From Pseudomonadota bacterium (GTDB lineage Bacteria > Pseudomonadota > Alphaproteobacteria > Rhizobiales > Devosiaceae), in assembly GCA_023390785.1 (NCBI GenBank), contig JAEWCE010000072.1, positions 1-6,848 on the forward strand: a stretch of 6,848 nt of DNA, given 5' to 3'. This document shows, piece by piece, positions 1 to 6,077 of the stretch. Below the pieces are notes generated by a model. It saw nothing but the letters and a program-made list of their open reading frames with translations. It did no database searches and was not told the origin of the DNA. The translations under genes were made by a program, and so were the position numbers. Within the stretch, counting starts at the first letter, position 1. Every line of letters begins with the position of its first letter.

Positions 1-1606
<1,606 letters not shown>

Positions 1607-1627
1607 GCAGCGACAGCTCTTCAAGAC

Positions 1628-1658
1628 AAAACCCCGCGGCGCGAGCCGCGGGGTTTTT
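1628..1658 (+). terminator. Intrinsic terminator of hppA, possibly bidirectional
   Basis: A perfect 9-bp GC stem (1632-1640 with 1645-1653) closes on a GCGA loop, which fits the stable GNRA class. It is extended by A-T pairs (1628-1631 with 1654-1657) and followed by five T. It begins 21 bases after the hppA stop. Because A4 precedes the stem, the minus strand also reads stem then T4, so it could stop transcripts arriving from the Bug gene about 130 bases away. The structure is seen directly; the bidirectional role is inferred. Confidence 0.93.
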
Positions 1659-1686
1659 GATGATGAAACTTCGCTCCAACCGCGTT

Positions 1687-1731
1687 CCCCGGACGTTGCG
1701 CAGCACGAAGTGATGCGCTGCAGATCCGGGG
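1687..1731. repeat. Imperfect palindrome, candidate dispersed intergenic repeat (unit 1)
   Basis: CCCCGGA (1687-1693) pairs perfectly with TCCGGGG (1725-1731). Inside, GCGCA (1698-1702) pairs with TGCGC (1714-1718), and CAC (1704-1706) with GTG (1710-1712) around a GAA loop, leaving one G-A mismatch. The nested hairpin resembles the abundant non-coding palindromes of Bradyrhizobium-type genomes. That resemblance is from memory and was not searched. It lies between two converging genes, a usual place for such repeats. Confidence 0.55.
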
Positions 1732-1749
1732 TCCACACTCGAGGCTCTG

Positions 1750-1782
1750 GTCCCGGCTTAGCGTTCCACGCTGCACCAGGAC
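1750..1782. repeat. Imperfect palindrome next to the Bug gene stop (unit 2; possible terminator)
   Basis: GTCCCGG (1750-1756) pairs with CCAGGAC (1776-1782) with one mismatch, and AGCGT (1760-1764) pairs with ACGCT (1768-1772) around a TCC loop. It has the same architecture as the palindrome at 1687-1731: an outer CCGG-type arm, small internal loops and an inner GCG-containing stem. Read on the minus strand it starts 7 bases after the stop of the Bug gene, so it could protect that mRNA's 3' end or help stop transcription. No T-run follows, so it is not a classical intrinsic terminator. Confidence 0.5.
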
Positions 1783-1789
1783 GCGAGAG

Positions 1790-2788
1790 CTACTGCACGT
1801 CCATCTGCAGCCCTTCCTTCTGGATGATGCCGGCGAACTTCTTGGTCTCGGCGTCTACGAAGGCAGCGAATTGCTGCGGCGTGCCGTAGTCGGCGCGCGC
1901 GCCCATGGCGGCGATCTGCTTCTTGACGTCGTCGCGCTCGAGCATCGCCTTGATCTGGAGATTGAGCGCGTTCAGCACCTCCGGCGAGACGCCCTTGGGC
2001 AGGAAGACGCAGAACCAGGAGGACACGTCGAAGTTCGCCAGCTCCGGCGCGCTCTCGCGCATGGTCGGCAGGTTCGGCGCGAGCTCGCTGCGCTCGGTCG
2101 TGGTGACGCAGAGGCCGTTGAGCGTGCCGTTCTGCACCTGCGGCAGGCTCGGATAGAGATTGTCGAACAGGACCTGGATGTCGCCGGCAAGCGCGGCCTG
2201 GAGCGCGGGTCCGGCGCCGCGGAACGGGATGTGCGTCATCTTCAGTCCGGTGAGCTGGAGAAACCAGGCGCCGGTGAGGTGAGGGCTCTGGCCGACGCCG
2301 GAGGAGGCGTAGCTGAGCTTGTCCGGATTGGCCTTGAGATAGGCGATCAGCTCGGGGATCGACTTGATGCCGGTCTTCGGATGCGCCGACACGATGTTCG
2401 GAATCCGGATCATGTTGGAGACCGGCTGAAGCTGGTCCGGCTTGTAGGAGAGATTCTTGAAGATGCTGTAGGCGATCGCGTTCGGGCCGGGATTGCCGAC
2501 CAGGATGGTGTGGCCGTCAGGCTTGGCGCGGACCACCTCGGCCGTGCCGATAGTGCCGCCGCCGCCGGAGCGGTTTTCCACGACGGCCGACTGGCCCCAC
2601 GCGTTTTGCAGATGCGCGGCCAGAAGCCGGCCCATCACGTCGGTCGAGCCGCCGGCTGCGGCCGGCACGACCAGACGGACGGTTTCGGTCGGCTTCCAGT
2701 CCGCAAGGCTCGATCGCGGCAGGATCGCTGCGGCCGAAAGGCCGGCAGCAGCGGTAAGCACGCGACGTCGGGAAAAAGTCTTAGGCAC
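1790..2788 (-). CDS. Bug/TctC-family periplasmic tripartite tricarboxylate transporter substrate-binding protein, Tat-exported
   Basis: This is a solute-binding protein for a TctABC-type secondary carrier, which typically captures carboxylates or related small acids; the ligand cannot be read from sequence. I chose the GTG at 2788 (332 residues). It is preceded by GGGAG with 7-base spacing, and it gives a canonical Tat signal, MPKTFSRRRVLTAAAG, with likely cleavage after SLA (residue 29). The in-frame ATG at 2848 would add 20 residues (352) and bury the signal. Family features follow: VRLVVPAAAGGSTDVMGRLL near residues 37-56, the VENRSGGGGTIG stretch, PDGHTILVG, SYASSGVGQSPHL, HIPFRGAGPALQAALAGDIQ, and a C-terminal region with ADYGTPQQFAAFVDAE. 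Length is typical for the family. No tctA or tctB gene is visible, so it is an orphan receptor or serves a carrier encoded elsewhere. It is transcribed toward hppA, probably from its own promoter in 2801-3015, where I found no convincing -35/-10 pair. Confidence 0.92.
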   Translation of the reverse strand: MPKTFSRRRVLTAAAGLSAAAILPRSSLADWKPTETVRLVVPAAAGGSTDVMGRLLAAHLQNAWGQSAVVENRSGGGGTIGTAEVVRAKPDGHTILVGNPGPNAIAYSIFKNLSYKPDQLQPVSNMIRIPNIVSAHPKTGIKSIPELIAYLKANPDKLSYASSGVGQSPHLTGAWFLQLTGLKMTHIPFRGAGPALQAALAGDIQVLFDNLYPSLPQVQNGTLNGLCVTTTERSELAPNLPTMRESAPELANFDVSSWFCVFLPKGVSPEVLNALNLQIKAMLERDDVKKQIAAMGARADYGTPQQFAAFVDAETKKFAGIIQKEGLQMDVQ

Positions 2789-2795
2789 GAATCTA

Positions 2796-2800
2796 CTCCC
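2796..2800 (-). promoter_or_regulatory. Ribosome binding site that decides the GTG start of the Bug gene
   Basis: The minus strand reads GGGAG, then 7 bases, then GTG at 2788. This is a well-placed Shine-Dalgarno sequence and the main reason to prefer the GTG over the upstream ATG at 2848. Confidence 0.65.
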
Positions 2801-2991
2801 TGCTTCTTTCTTTGCAGAGAGCCTAGGAAACCGCAGATGCGACGGCAAGCCGCGCGCGAGCGCAAGCGCCGCATGGAGGGCGGCACGACGCCGCAGGCGA
2901 GCACTATTTACCTTGCGGCGGAATTGGAAGGCGCTCCAGACACTTGTCTTGCAGGCTCTGCTGCGTTGTCTCGAGGCGAGCCGGTCCCGAC

Positions 2992-3015
2992 GTCGCTCGA
3001 AAACGCTTTCGCGAC
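2992..3015 (-). terminator. Stem-loop abutting the bamE stop codon; possible terminator or 3'-end hairpin
   Basis: On the minus strand, GTCGC followed by GAAA pairs with TTTC and GCGAC (3011-3015 with 2992-2996; 3007-3010 with 2999-3002). The loop is four bases, with a two-base bulge on one side. It begins directly after the bamE TGA. No T-run follows, so it may be a Rho-related or mRNA-stabilising hairpin, not a classical intrinsic terminator. Without it, bamE transcripts could read through into the Bug gene. Confidence 0.4.
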
Positions 3016-3501
3016 TCAGTTGAAGCTGAGCAGCTTGAACAGCGGCGTGAGGTAGCTCATCTCCTGACCCGACGTCGGCGTGGTGCGGCTGATGAAGTCG
3101 AAGATCTTGCCGTCCTGCAGGCCGTAATTCGCCAGCCGCCGCACGCGCCGGTTCTTATCGAAATAGACCGCGATCACGCGCTGGTCGACCACCTTCTGGT
3201 TCATGAAAGCGACCACGCGCTCCGAGCGCTGCGAGATGTAGTAGAAGACTTCGCCGTCGAGCGTGGCGACGGTGGAGGGCGTGCCCATCACGATCAGCAC
3301 CTGGTCCTGGCTCGCGCCGATCGGAATCTGCTCCAGCGCGCCGGGCGGCAGGATGTAACCCTTCTGGAATTGCTCGCCGGTGCAGCCCGCCAGCGCAGCG
3401 CCGACCAGGGTGGCGGCGGCGAGCATGCGCAAGGCGCGCCAGCGTGCATGGAGGCCGCGCCGCGTGTTCGCGCGCAGGCTGGTCTGGTTCGTTGTCGTCA
3501 T
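3016..3501 (-). CDS. bamE: Outer membrane protein assembly factor BamE (SmpA/OmlA lipoprotein)
   Basis: BamE is a lipoprotein of the BAM complex, which folds beta-barrel proteins into the outer membrane. The ATG at 3501 gives 161 residues: a basic N-terminus (residues 1-25), a hydrophobic stretch, and the lipobox LAGC with the lipidated Cys at 40. The mature part holds the SmpA/OmlA domain: IPIGASQDQVLIVMGTPST, VFYYISQRSERVVAF, VIAVYFDKNRRVRRLANYGL, then LQDGKIFDFISRTTPTSGQE, a signature of alphaproteobacterial BamE. A longer frame up to 3600 exists, but its extra 33 residues lack signal character and would overlap the divergent chaperone start. The N-terminal region is longer than in enterobacterial BamE, as is common in this class. 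A purine-rich GGGGACGGAA stretch lies about 11 bases upstream of the ATG. It is divergent from the CBP3-type gene across a 98-base gap. Confidence 0.93.
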   Translation of the reverse strand: MTTTNQTSLRANTRRGLHARWRALRMLAAATLVGAALAGCTGEQFQKGYILPPGALEQIPIGASQDQVLIVMGTPSTVATLDGEVFYYISQRSERVVAFMNQKVVDQRVIAVYFDKNRRVRRLANYGLQDGKIFDFISRTTPTSGQEMSYLTPLFKLLSFN

Positions 3502-3503
3502 AG

Positions 3504-3517
3504 CGGAACTGATTCCG
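3504..3517 (-). promoter_or_regulatory. Short inverted repeat at the bamE translation start
   Basis: CGGAA (3504-3508) and TTCCG (3513-3517) form a 5-bp hairpin with a 4-base loop just upstream of the bamE ATG. On the minus strand one arm, CGGAA, is part of the only plausible ribosome binding site, so the hairpin could partly hide it, or the repeat could be a protein-binding site. The structure is seen; the function is inferred. Confidence 0.3.
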
Positions 3518-3599
3518 TCCCCTTGCGTCGCGCGAGGCGCTGAAGTACCGGGCTGGGCGTCTGAATGCAACTCGCGCGCGCCCGCTTGCGGAAACCACA

Positions 3600-4151
3600 A
3601 TGCTTTGGCCGTTCAATCACTTCAGGAAACCCCGGCGAACCCCGCCGGACACCATTGAAGCCATCTATGGCATGATCGTGACGCAGGCGCGAGAACCCAT
3701 ATTTTACCGCGACTTGGCCGTGCCCGATACGGTTAACGGGCGTTTCGACCTATTGCTGCTGCATCTGTGGCTGTTGCTGCGACGCCTGCGCACGGCTCGA
3801 GGCGCCAGCGAGCTGTCGCAGGCGCTGTTCGACCGCTTCTGCGAGGATATGGACGACAATCTGCGCGAGATGGGGGTGGGCGACCAGGCCGTGCCGAAGC
3901 GGATGCGGGCTTTCGGCGAGGCCTTTTACGGCCGCGTCCAGGCCTACGACCAGGCCATCGAGGCCGGGGATAAGGCCCTGGCGGAGGCGATCTGCAAGAA
4001 TATCTTGAATGGGACCGGCTTGGAGCAGGCGGAGCGGCTCGCGGCCTATGCCCGCGCCAGTGAGGCCGCTCTCGGCCGGGCCGAGGAGGCTGCGCTGCTG
4101 CAGGCCTCCTTCCGGTTTCCTCCAGCGCTTCCCGAGGACGTCACGCCATGA
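3600..4151 (+). CDS. Ubiquinol-cytochrome c chaperone family protein (CBP3/UQCC1 domain)
   Basis: The protein belongs to the family of mitochondrial CBP3/UQCC1, which assists maturation of cytochrome b in the bc1 complex; the bacterial role is inferred from that. The 183-residue product starts MLWPFNHFRKPRRTPPDT and is largely helical. Family features are the YRDLAVPDTVNGRFDLLLLH stretch (about residues 38-57), a Leu/Arg-rich helix (WLLLRRLR), SQALFDRFCEDMDDNLREMG (about 74-93) and the helix ending in GEAFYGRVQAYDQA. There is no signal peptide, so it should be cytoplasmic or membrane-associated. The ATG at 3600 has only a weak GCGGA upstream; no better in-frame start precedes the conserved region. 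Its stop overlaps the yceD start by four bases (ATGA), so the two are probably translated together from the promoter region shared with bamE. Confidence 0.88.
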   Translation: MLWPFNHFRKPRRTPPDTIEAIYGMIVTQAREPIFYRDLAVPDTVNGRFDLLLLHLWLLLRRLRTARGASELSQALFDRFCEDMDDNLREMGVGDQAVPKRMRAFGEAFYGRVQAYDQAIEAGDKALAEAICKNILNGTGLEQAERLAAYARASEAALGRAEEAALLQASFRFPPALPEDVTP

Positions 4152-4714
4152 GCCGACCAGCGACCGGATCCCAGCCCGATCCTTGGCGGGCCCCCGTCAT
4201 CGTTGCCCAGATCCCCGACACCGGCCTGCACCGCAAGCTCGAGGCCTCTGCCGGCGAGCGGCAGGCGATCGCCGAGGTCGGCGGGGTGCGGGAGGTCCTG
4301 TCCGCCAGCGCCGACCTCGACGTGGTGCCCAGGAGCGGCGGCCGGGTTCAGGTGACCGGCACCGTCCGGGCCAGGGTCGGGCAAACCTGCGTAGTCACGC
4401 TGGACCCGATCGAGAGCGAGATCGAGGAGGAGGTGGACCTGATGTTCGCCCCCGAGGCCGAGGCGCGGCGCCTCGCCGACCTGATCGAGGAGGGCCAGGA
4501 TGACGCGGCTCCTGAGGTCGCCGATCCGCCGGAGCCGATCATGGGTGGCATCATCGATCTCGGCCGGGTAGCCACCGATGCCCTGTTCCTCGCCATCGAT
4601 CCCTATCCGCGCAAGGAGGGAGCCGTGTTCGAAGCTGACGTCACCGCCCCCGATCCGGAGGACCATCCGTTCGCGGCATTGAAGGCGCTCCAGGACAAGA
4701 AGAAAGGCCGATAG
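4148..4714 (+). CDS. YceD/DUF177 family protein
   Basis: This 188-residue protein is of the DUF177 (YceD) family. In plants and Escherichia coli the family is linked to 23S rRNA accumulation; its biochemical activity is not settled. Visible family features are the Cys at 81 in GQTCVVTLDPIESEIEEEVD, an acidic stretch, MGGIIDLGRVATDALFLAID, PYPRK and the C-terminal DPEDHPFAALKALQ followed by a basic tail. The start overlaps the upstream chaperone stop (ATGA), with GAGGA at 4134-4138 nine bases before the ATG. In E. coli the order is yceD-rpmF-plsX-fabH. Here rpmF is absent and a 301-base spacer takes its place before plsX, an arrangement consistent with alphaproteobacteria. There are no membrane segments. 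Confidence 0.9.
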   Translation: MSRPATGSQPDPWRAPVIVAQIPDTGLHRKLEASAGERQAIAEVGGVREVLSASADLDVVPRSGGRVQVTGTVRARVGQTCVVTLDPIESEIEEEVDLMFAPEAEARRLADLIEEGQDDAAPEVADPPEPIMGGIIDLGRVATDALFLAIDPYPRKEGAVFEADVTAPDPEDHPFAALKALQDKKKGR

Positions 4715-4736
4715 CCGGGTCCTTCCGCGTCGGATC

Positions 4737-4766
4737 GCCTTGCGAAGGCACGCGAGGCCTTTGCCT
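4737..4766 (+). terminator. Small competing hairpins after yceD; weak terminator or attenuator candidate
   Basis: AAGGC (4745-4749) can pair with GCCTT on its left (4737-4741, loop GCG) or GCCTT on its right (4757-4761). A further AGGC (4755-4758) can pair with GCCT (4763-4766). The stems are short and no clean T-run follows, so termination here would be weak. The structures are seen; the function is uncertain. Confidence 0.25.
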
Positions 4767-4825
4767 GGATGGTTTCAAAGCATCCTTTATCCAGCTGATT
4801 TCAATGGATTTCTTGCAAGTTGCGG

Positions 4826-4853
4826 GCTTTCCAAGCCGGATCGCCCGGAAAGC
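4826..4853. promoter_or_regulatory. Seven-base inverted repeat upstream of the plsX promoter candidate
   Basis: GCTTTCC (4826-4832) and GGAAAGC (4847-4853) are perfect inverted repeats with a 14-base spacer, 21 bases upstream of the candidate -35 element. It could be an operator for a dimeric regulator or an RNA hairpin at the end of the yceD message. No known regulator site is recognised. Confidence 0.3.
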
Positions 4854-4873
4854 AAAAGGCTGGGGGCAAGAGG

Positions 4874-4901
4874 TTGTTTCGGGGTAACAAAACGCTATTG
4901 T
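4874..4901 (+). promoter_or_regulatory. Candidate sigma-70-type promoter for plsX-fabH
   Basis: TTGTTT (4874-4879) and TATTGT (4896-4901) are separated by 16 bases in the most A+T-rich part of the spacer. The -10 can also be read CTATTG, close to alphaproteobacterial forms. Transcription would start near 4907, leaving a leader of about 110 bases before plsX. Match quality is moderate. Confidence 0.45.
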
Positions 4902-4921
4902 CGCGCCCCGGTCGGGGCGCG
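4902..4921 (+). other. GC-only stem-loop at the predicted 5' end of the plsX mRNA
   Basis: CGCGCCCC (4902-4909) pairs perfectly with GGGGCGCG (4914-4921) around GGTC. It directly follows the candidate -10 element. If the transcript starts within or before the left arm, the message would begin with a very stable hairpin; otherwise it is a DNA palindrome over the start site and a possible operator. Confidence 0.5.
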
Positions 4922-4936
4922 GCGTGGCGCTTGACC

Positions 4937-4959
4937 GGTCGCCACGTCCGTGGCGAACC
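4937..4959 (+). other. Second leader stem-loop upstream of plsX
   Basis: TCGCCAC (4939-4945) pairs perfectly with GTGGCGA (4950-4956) around GTCC. Two more G-C pairs (4937-4938 with 4958-4959) form if A4957 is bulged. With the stem at 4902-4921 it makes a tandem structured leader. The GTG at 4950, which opens the longest plsX frame, lies in this stem and has no good ribosome binding site. Confidence 0.45.
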
Positions 4960-5006
4960 CATTCCGCGGCCCCGCTCGTTCAGGACCGCACCAGATCAGG
5001 TTTTCC

Positions 5007-5010
5007 AGGA
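5007..5010 (+). promoter_or_regulatory. Ribosome binding site of plsX
   Basis: AGGA lies five bases before the ATG at 5016. It supports that start over the GTG at 4950, which would add 22 residues without family character. Confidence 0.65.
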
Positions 5011-5015
5011 CTTTT

Positions 5016-6077
5016 ATGCCAAGCAAGGTTCGCATTGCGCTTGACGCCATGGGGGGCGATGGCGGCGCCGCCGTGGTCATTCCGGGCGCGGCCATCTCGC
5101 TTGGCAGGCATCGCGGCACCGAATTCCTGCTGGTCGGGGACCGCGCTAGGATCGAGCCCGAACTCGACCGGCATCCCCAGCTCAAGGCCGCCTCCAGGAT
5201 CATCCACACCGACGTGGCCGTCAGCGGTTCGGACAAGCCGAGCCAGGCGCTGCGGCGCGGCCGCAAGACGTCCTCGATGTGGCTTGCCATCGACGCGGTG
5301 AAGAAGGGCGAGGCCGATGTCGCGGTCTCCGCCGGCAATACCGGCGCGCTGATGGCGATGTCGCGCTTCCACCTGCGCACGCTGAAGGGGATCGATCGCC
5401 CGGCGATTACGGGCATCTGGCCGACCAGGCGTGGCGAGTCCGCCGTGCTCGACCTCGGCGCCACCATCGGCGGCGACGCACACCATCTGGTGGCGCTGGC
5501 CCTGATGGGCGCCGCGATGGCGAGCGTGCTATTCGACAAGAAGCGGCCCACGGTGGGGCTGCTCAATATCGGGACCGAGGAGATCAAGGGGCACGAGGAA
5601 ATCCGCGAGGCCGGGGAAATCCTGCGGGCCAGGAACCTGCCGGAGCTCGACTATATCGGCTTCGTCGAGGGCGACGGCATCGGCAAGGGGCTGGCCGACG
5701 TCGTCGTCACCGAAGGTTTCAGCGGCAACATCGCGCTCAAGGCCGCCGAGGGAACCGCCAGGCAGATGGCCGAATTACTCCGCGACGAGATGAAGCGGAG
5801 CTGGATGTCCAAGCTCGGCTATCTCTTTGCCCGCAGCGCCTTCCAGGCCCTGCGCGACAAGATGGACCCGAACAAGTCCAATGGTGGCGTGTTCCTGGGT
5901 CTGAACGGATTGGTTGTCAAAAGCCACGGCGGAACCAGCGCCGAAGGCTTTGCCTATGCGATCGATGTTGGCTATGAGATGGCTCACTACGATCTCCTGA
6001 ACAAGATCAATCAGATGCTCAACCGCGAGGGTGGTGCACTCAATTCGGTGCAGGCCGCGCAGGAGGTTGTTTCGTGA
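5016..6077 (+). CDS. plsX: Phosphate acyltransferase PlsX
   Basis: PlsX converts acyl-ACP and phosphate to acyl-phosphate, the donor for PlsY in phosphatidic acid synthesis. It is a peripheral membrane enzyme. The ATG at 5016 gives 353 residues, a normal family length, starting MPSKVRIALDAMGGDGG. Motifs include DAMGGD (10-15), SAGNTGALMA (105-114), LDLGATIGGDAHHLV (145-159), LLNIGTEEIKG (182-192), VTEGFSGN (231-238), KSNGG (287-291) and KSHGG (302-306). The third motif has Thr where many homologues read LDxGAN. The GTGA junction with fabH gives a four-base overlap, so the two lipid-synthesis genes are probably coupled. The gene lies behind a structured leader with a candidate promoter at 4874-4901. 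Confidence 0.97.
   Translation: MPSKVRIALDAMGGDGGAAVVIPGAAISLGRHRGTEFLLVGDRARIEPELDRHPQLKAASRIIHTDVAVSGSDKPSQALRRGRKTSSMWLAIDAVKKGEADVAVSAGNTGALMAMSRFHLRTLKGIDRPAITGIWPTRRGESAVLDLGATIGGDAHHLVALALMGAAMASVLFDKKRPTVGLLNIGTEEIKGHEEIREAGEILRARNLPELDYIGFVEGDGIGKGLADVVVTEGFSGNIALKAAEGTARQMAELLRDEMKRSWMSKLGYLFARSAFQALRDKMDPNKSNGGVFLGLNGLVVKSHGGTSAEGFAYAIDVGYEMAHYDLLNKINQMLNREGGALNSVQAAQEVVS
6061..6066 (+). promoter_or_regulatory. Strong ribosome binding site of fabH inside the plsX 3' end
   Basis: A consensus AGGAGG lies seven bases before the GTG at 6074, inside the last codons of plsX. It fixes the fabH start at a GTG codon, although no in-frame ATG is available nearby. Confidence 0.85.

Larger units (their letters stand above)
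4715..5015. other. 301-base non-coding spacer between yceD and plsX
   Basis: No reading frame here has coding character, and no rpmF (ribosomal protein L32) is present. Base composition shifts toward A+T around 4768-4900, consistent with a promoter zone, then becomes GC-rich and full of inverted repeats up to the plsX ribosome binding site. The pieces are annotated separately. CAGGAC occurs twice (4981-4986 and 5006-5011), the second copy overlapping the plsX Shine-Dalgarno sequence. I recognise no known riboswitch or small RNA. Confidence 0.6.

Noticed and set aside
2880..2897. GGCAC-N5-CGCA resembling a sigma-54 promoter on the + strand
   Set aside because: The match lacks the TTGC element and points away from the Bug gene, with no + strand gene to serve.
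1871..3055. 394-codon open frame on the + strand opposite the Bug gene
   Set aside because: It is antisense to a well-supported gene, rich in Arg/Gly/Ala/His with no recognisable domain, and typical of the spurious open frames opposite GC-rich genes.
2944..3543. 199-codon open frame on the + strand opposite bamE
   Set aside because: BamE on the minus strand has clear family motifs and a lipobox; this frame has low-complexity composition and no family features.
4084..4110. AGGAGGC/GCCTCCT inverted repeat near the end of the chaperone gene
   Set aside because: It is inside coding sequence made of Ala/Glu/Leu codons with a 13-base loop; chance pairing is the simpler explanation.
4046..4666. 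206-codon open frame on the - strand opposite yceD and the chaperone end
   Set aside because: Both + strand genes carry family motifs and an ATGA overlap; the antisense frame is Gly/Arg/His-rich without domain character.
4950..5015. Extended plsX N-terminus from GTG 4950
   Set aside because: The added 22 residues lack family character, the GTG lies in a hairpin without a good ribosome binding site, and ATG 5016 has AGGA at proper spacing and gives the usual family length.
4895..5587. 230-codon open frame on the - strand across the spacer and plsX
   Set aside because: It opposes the secure plsX gene and is Ser/Arg/Pro-rich shadow sequence.
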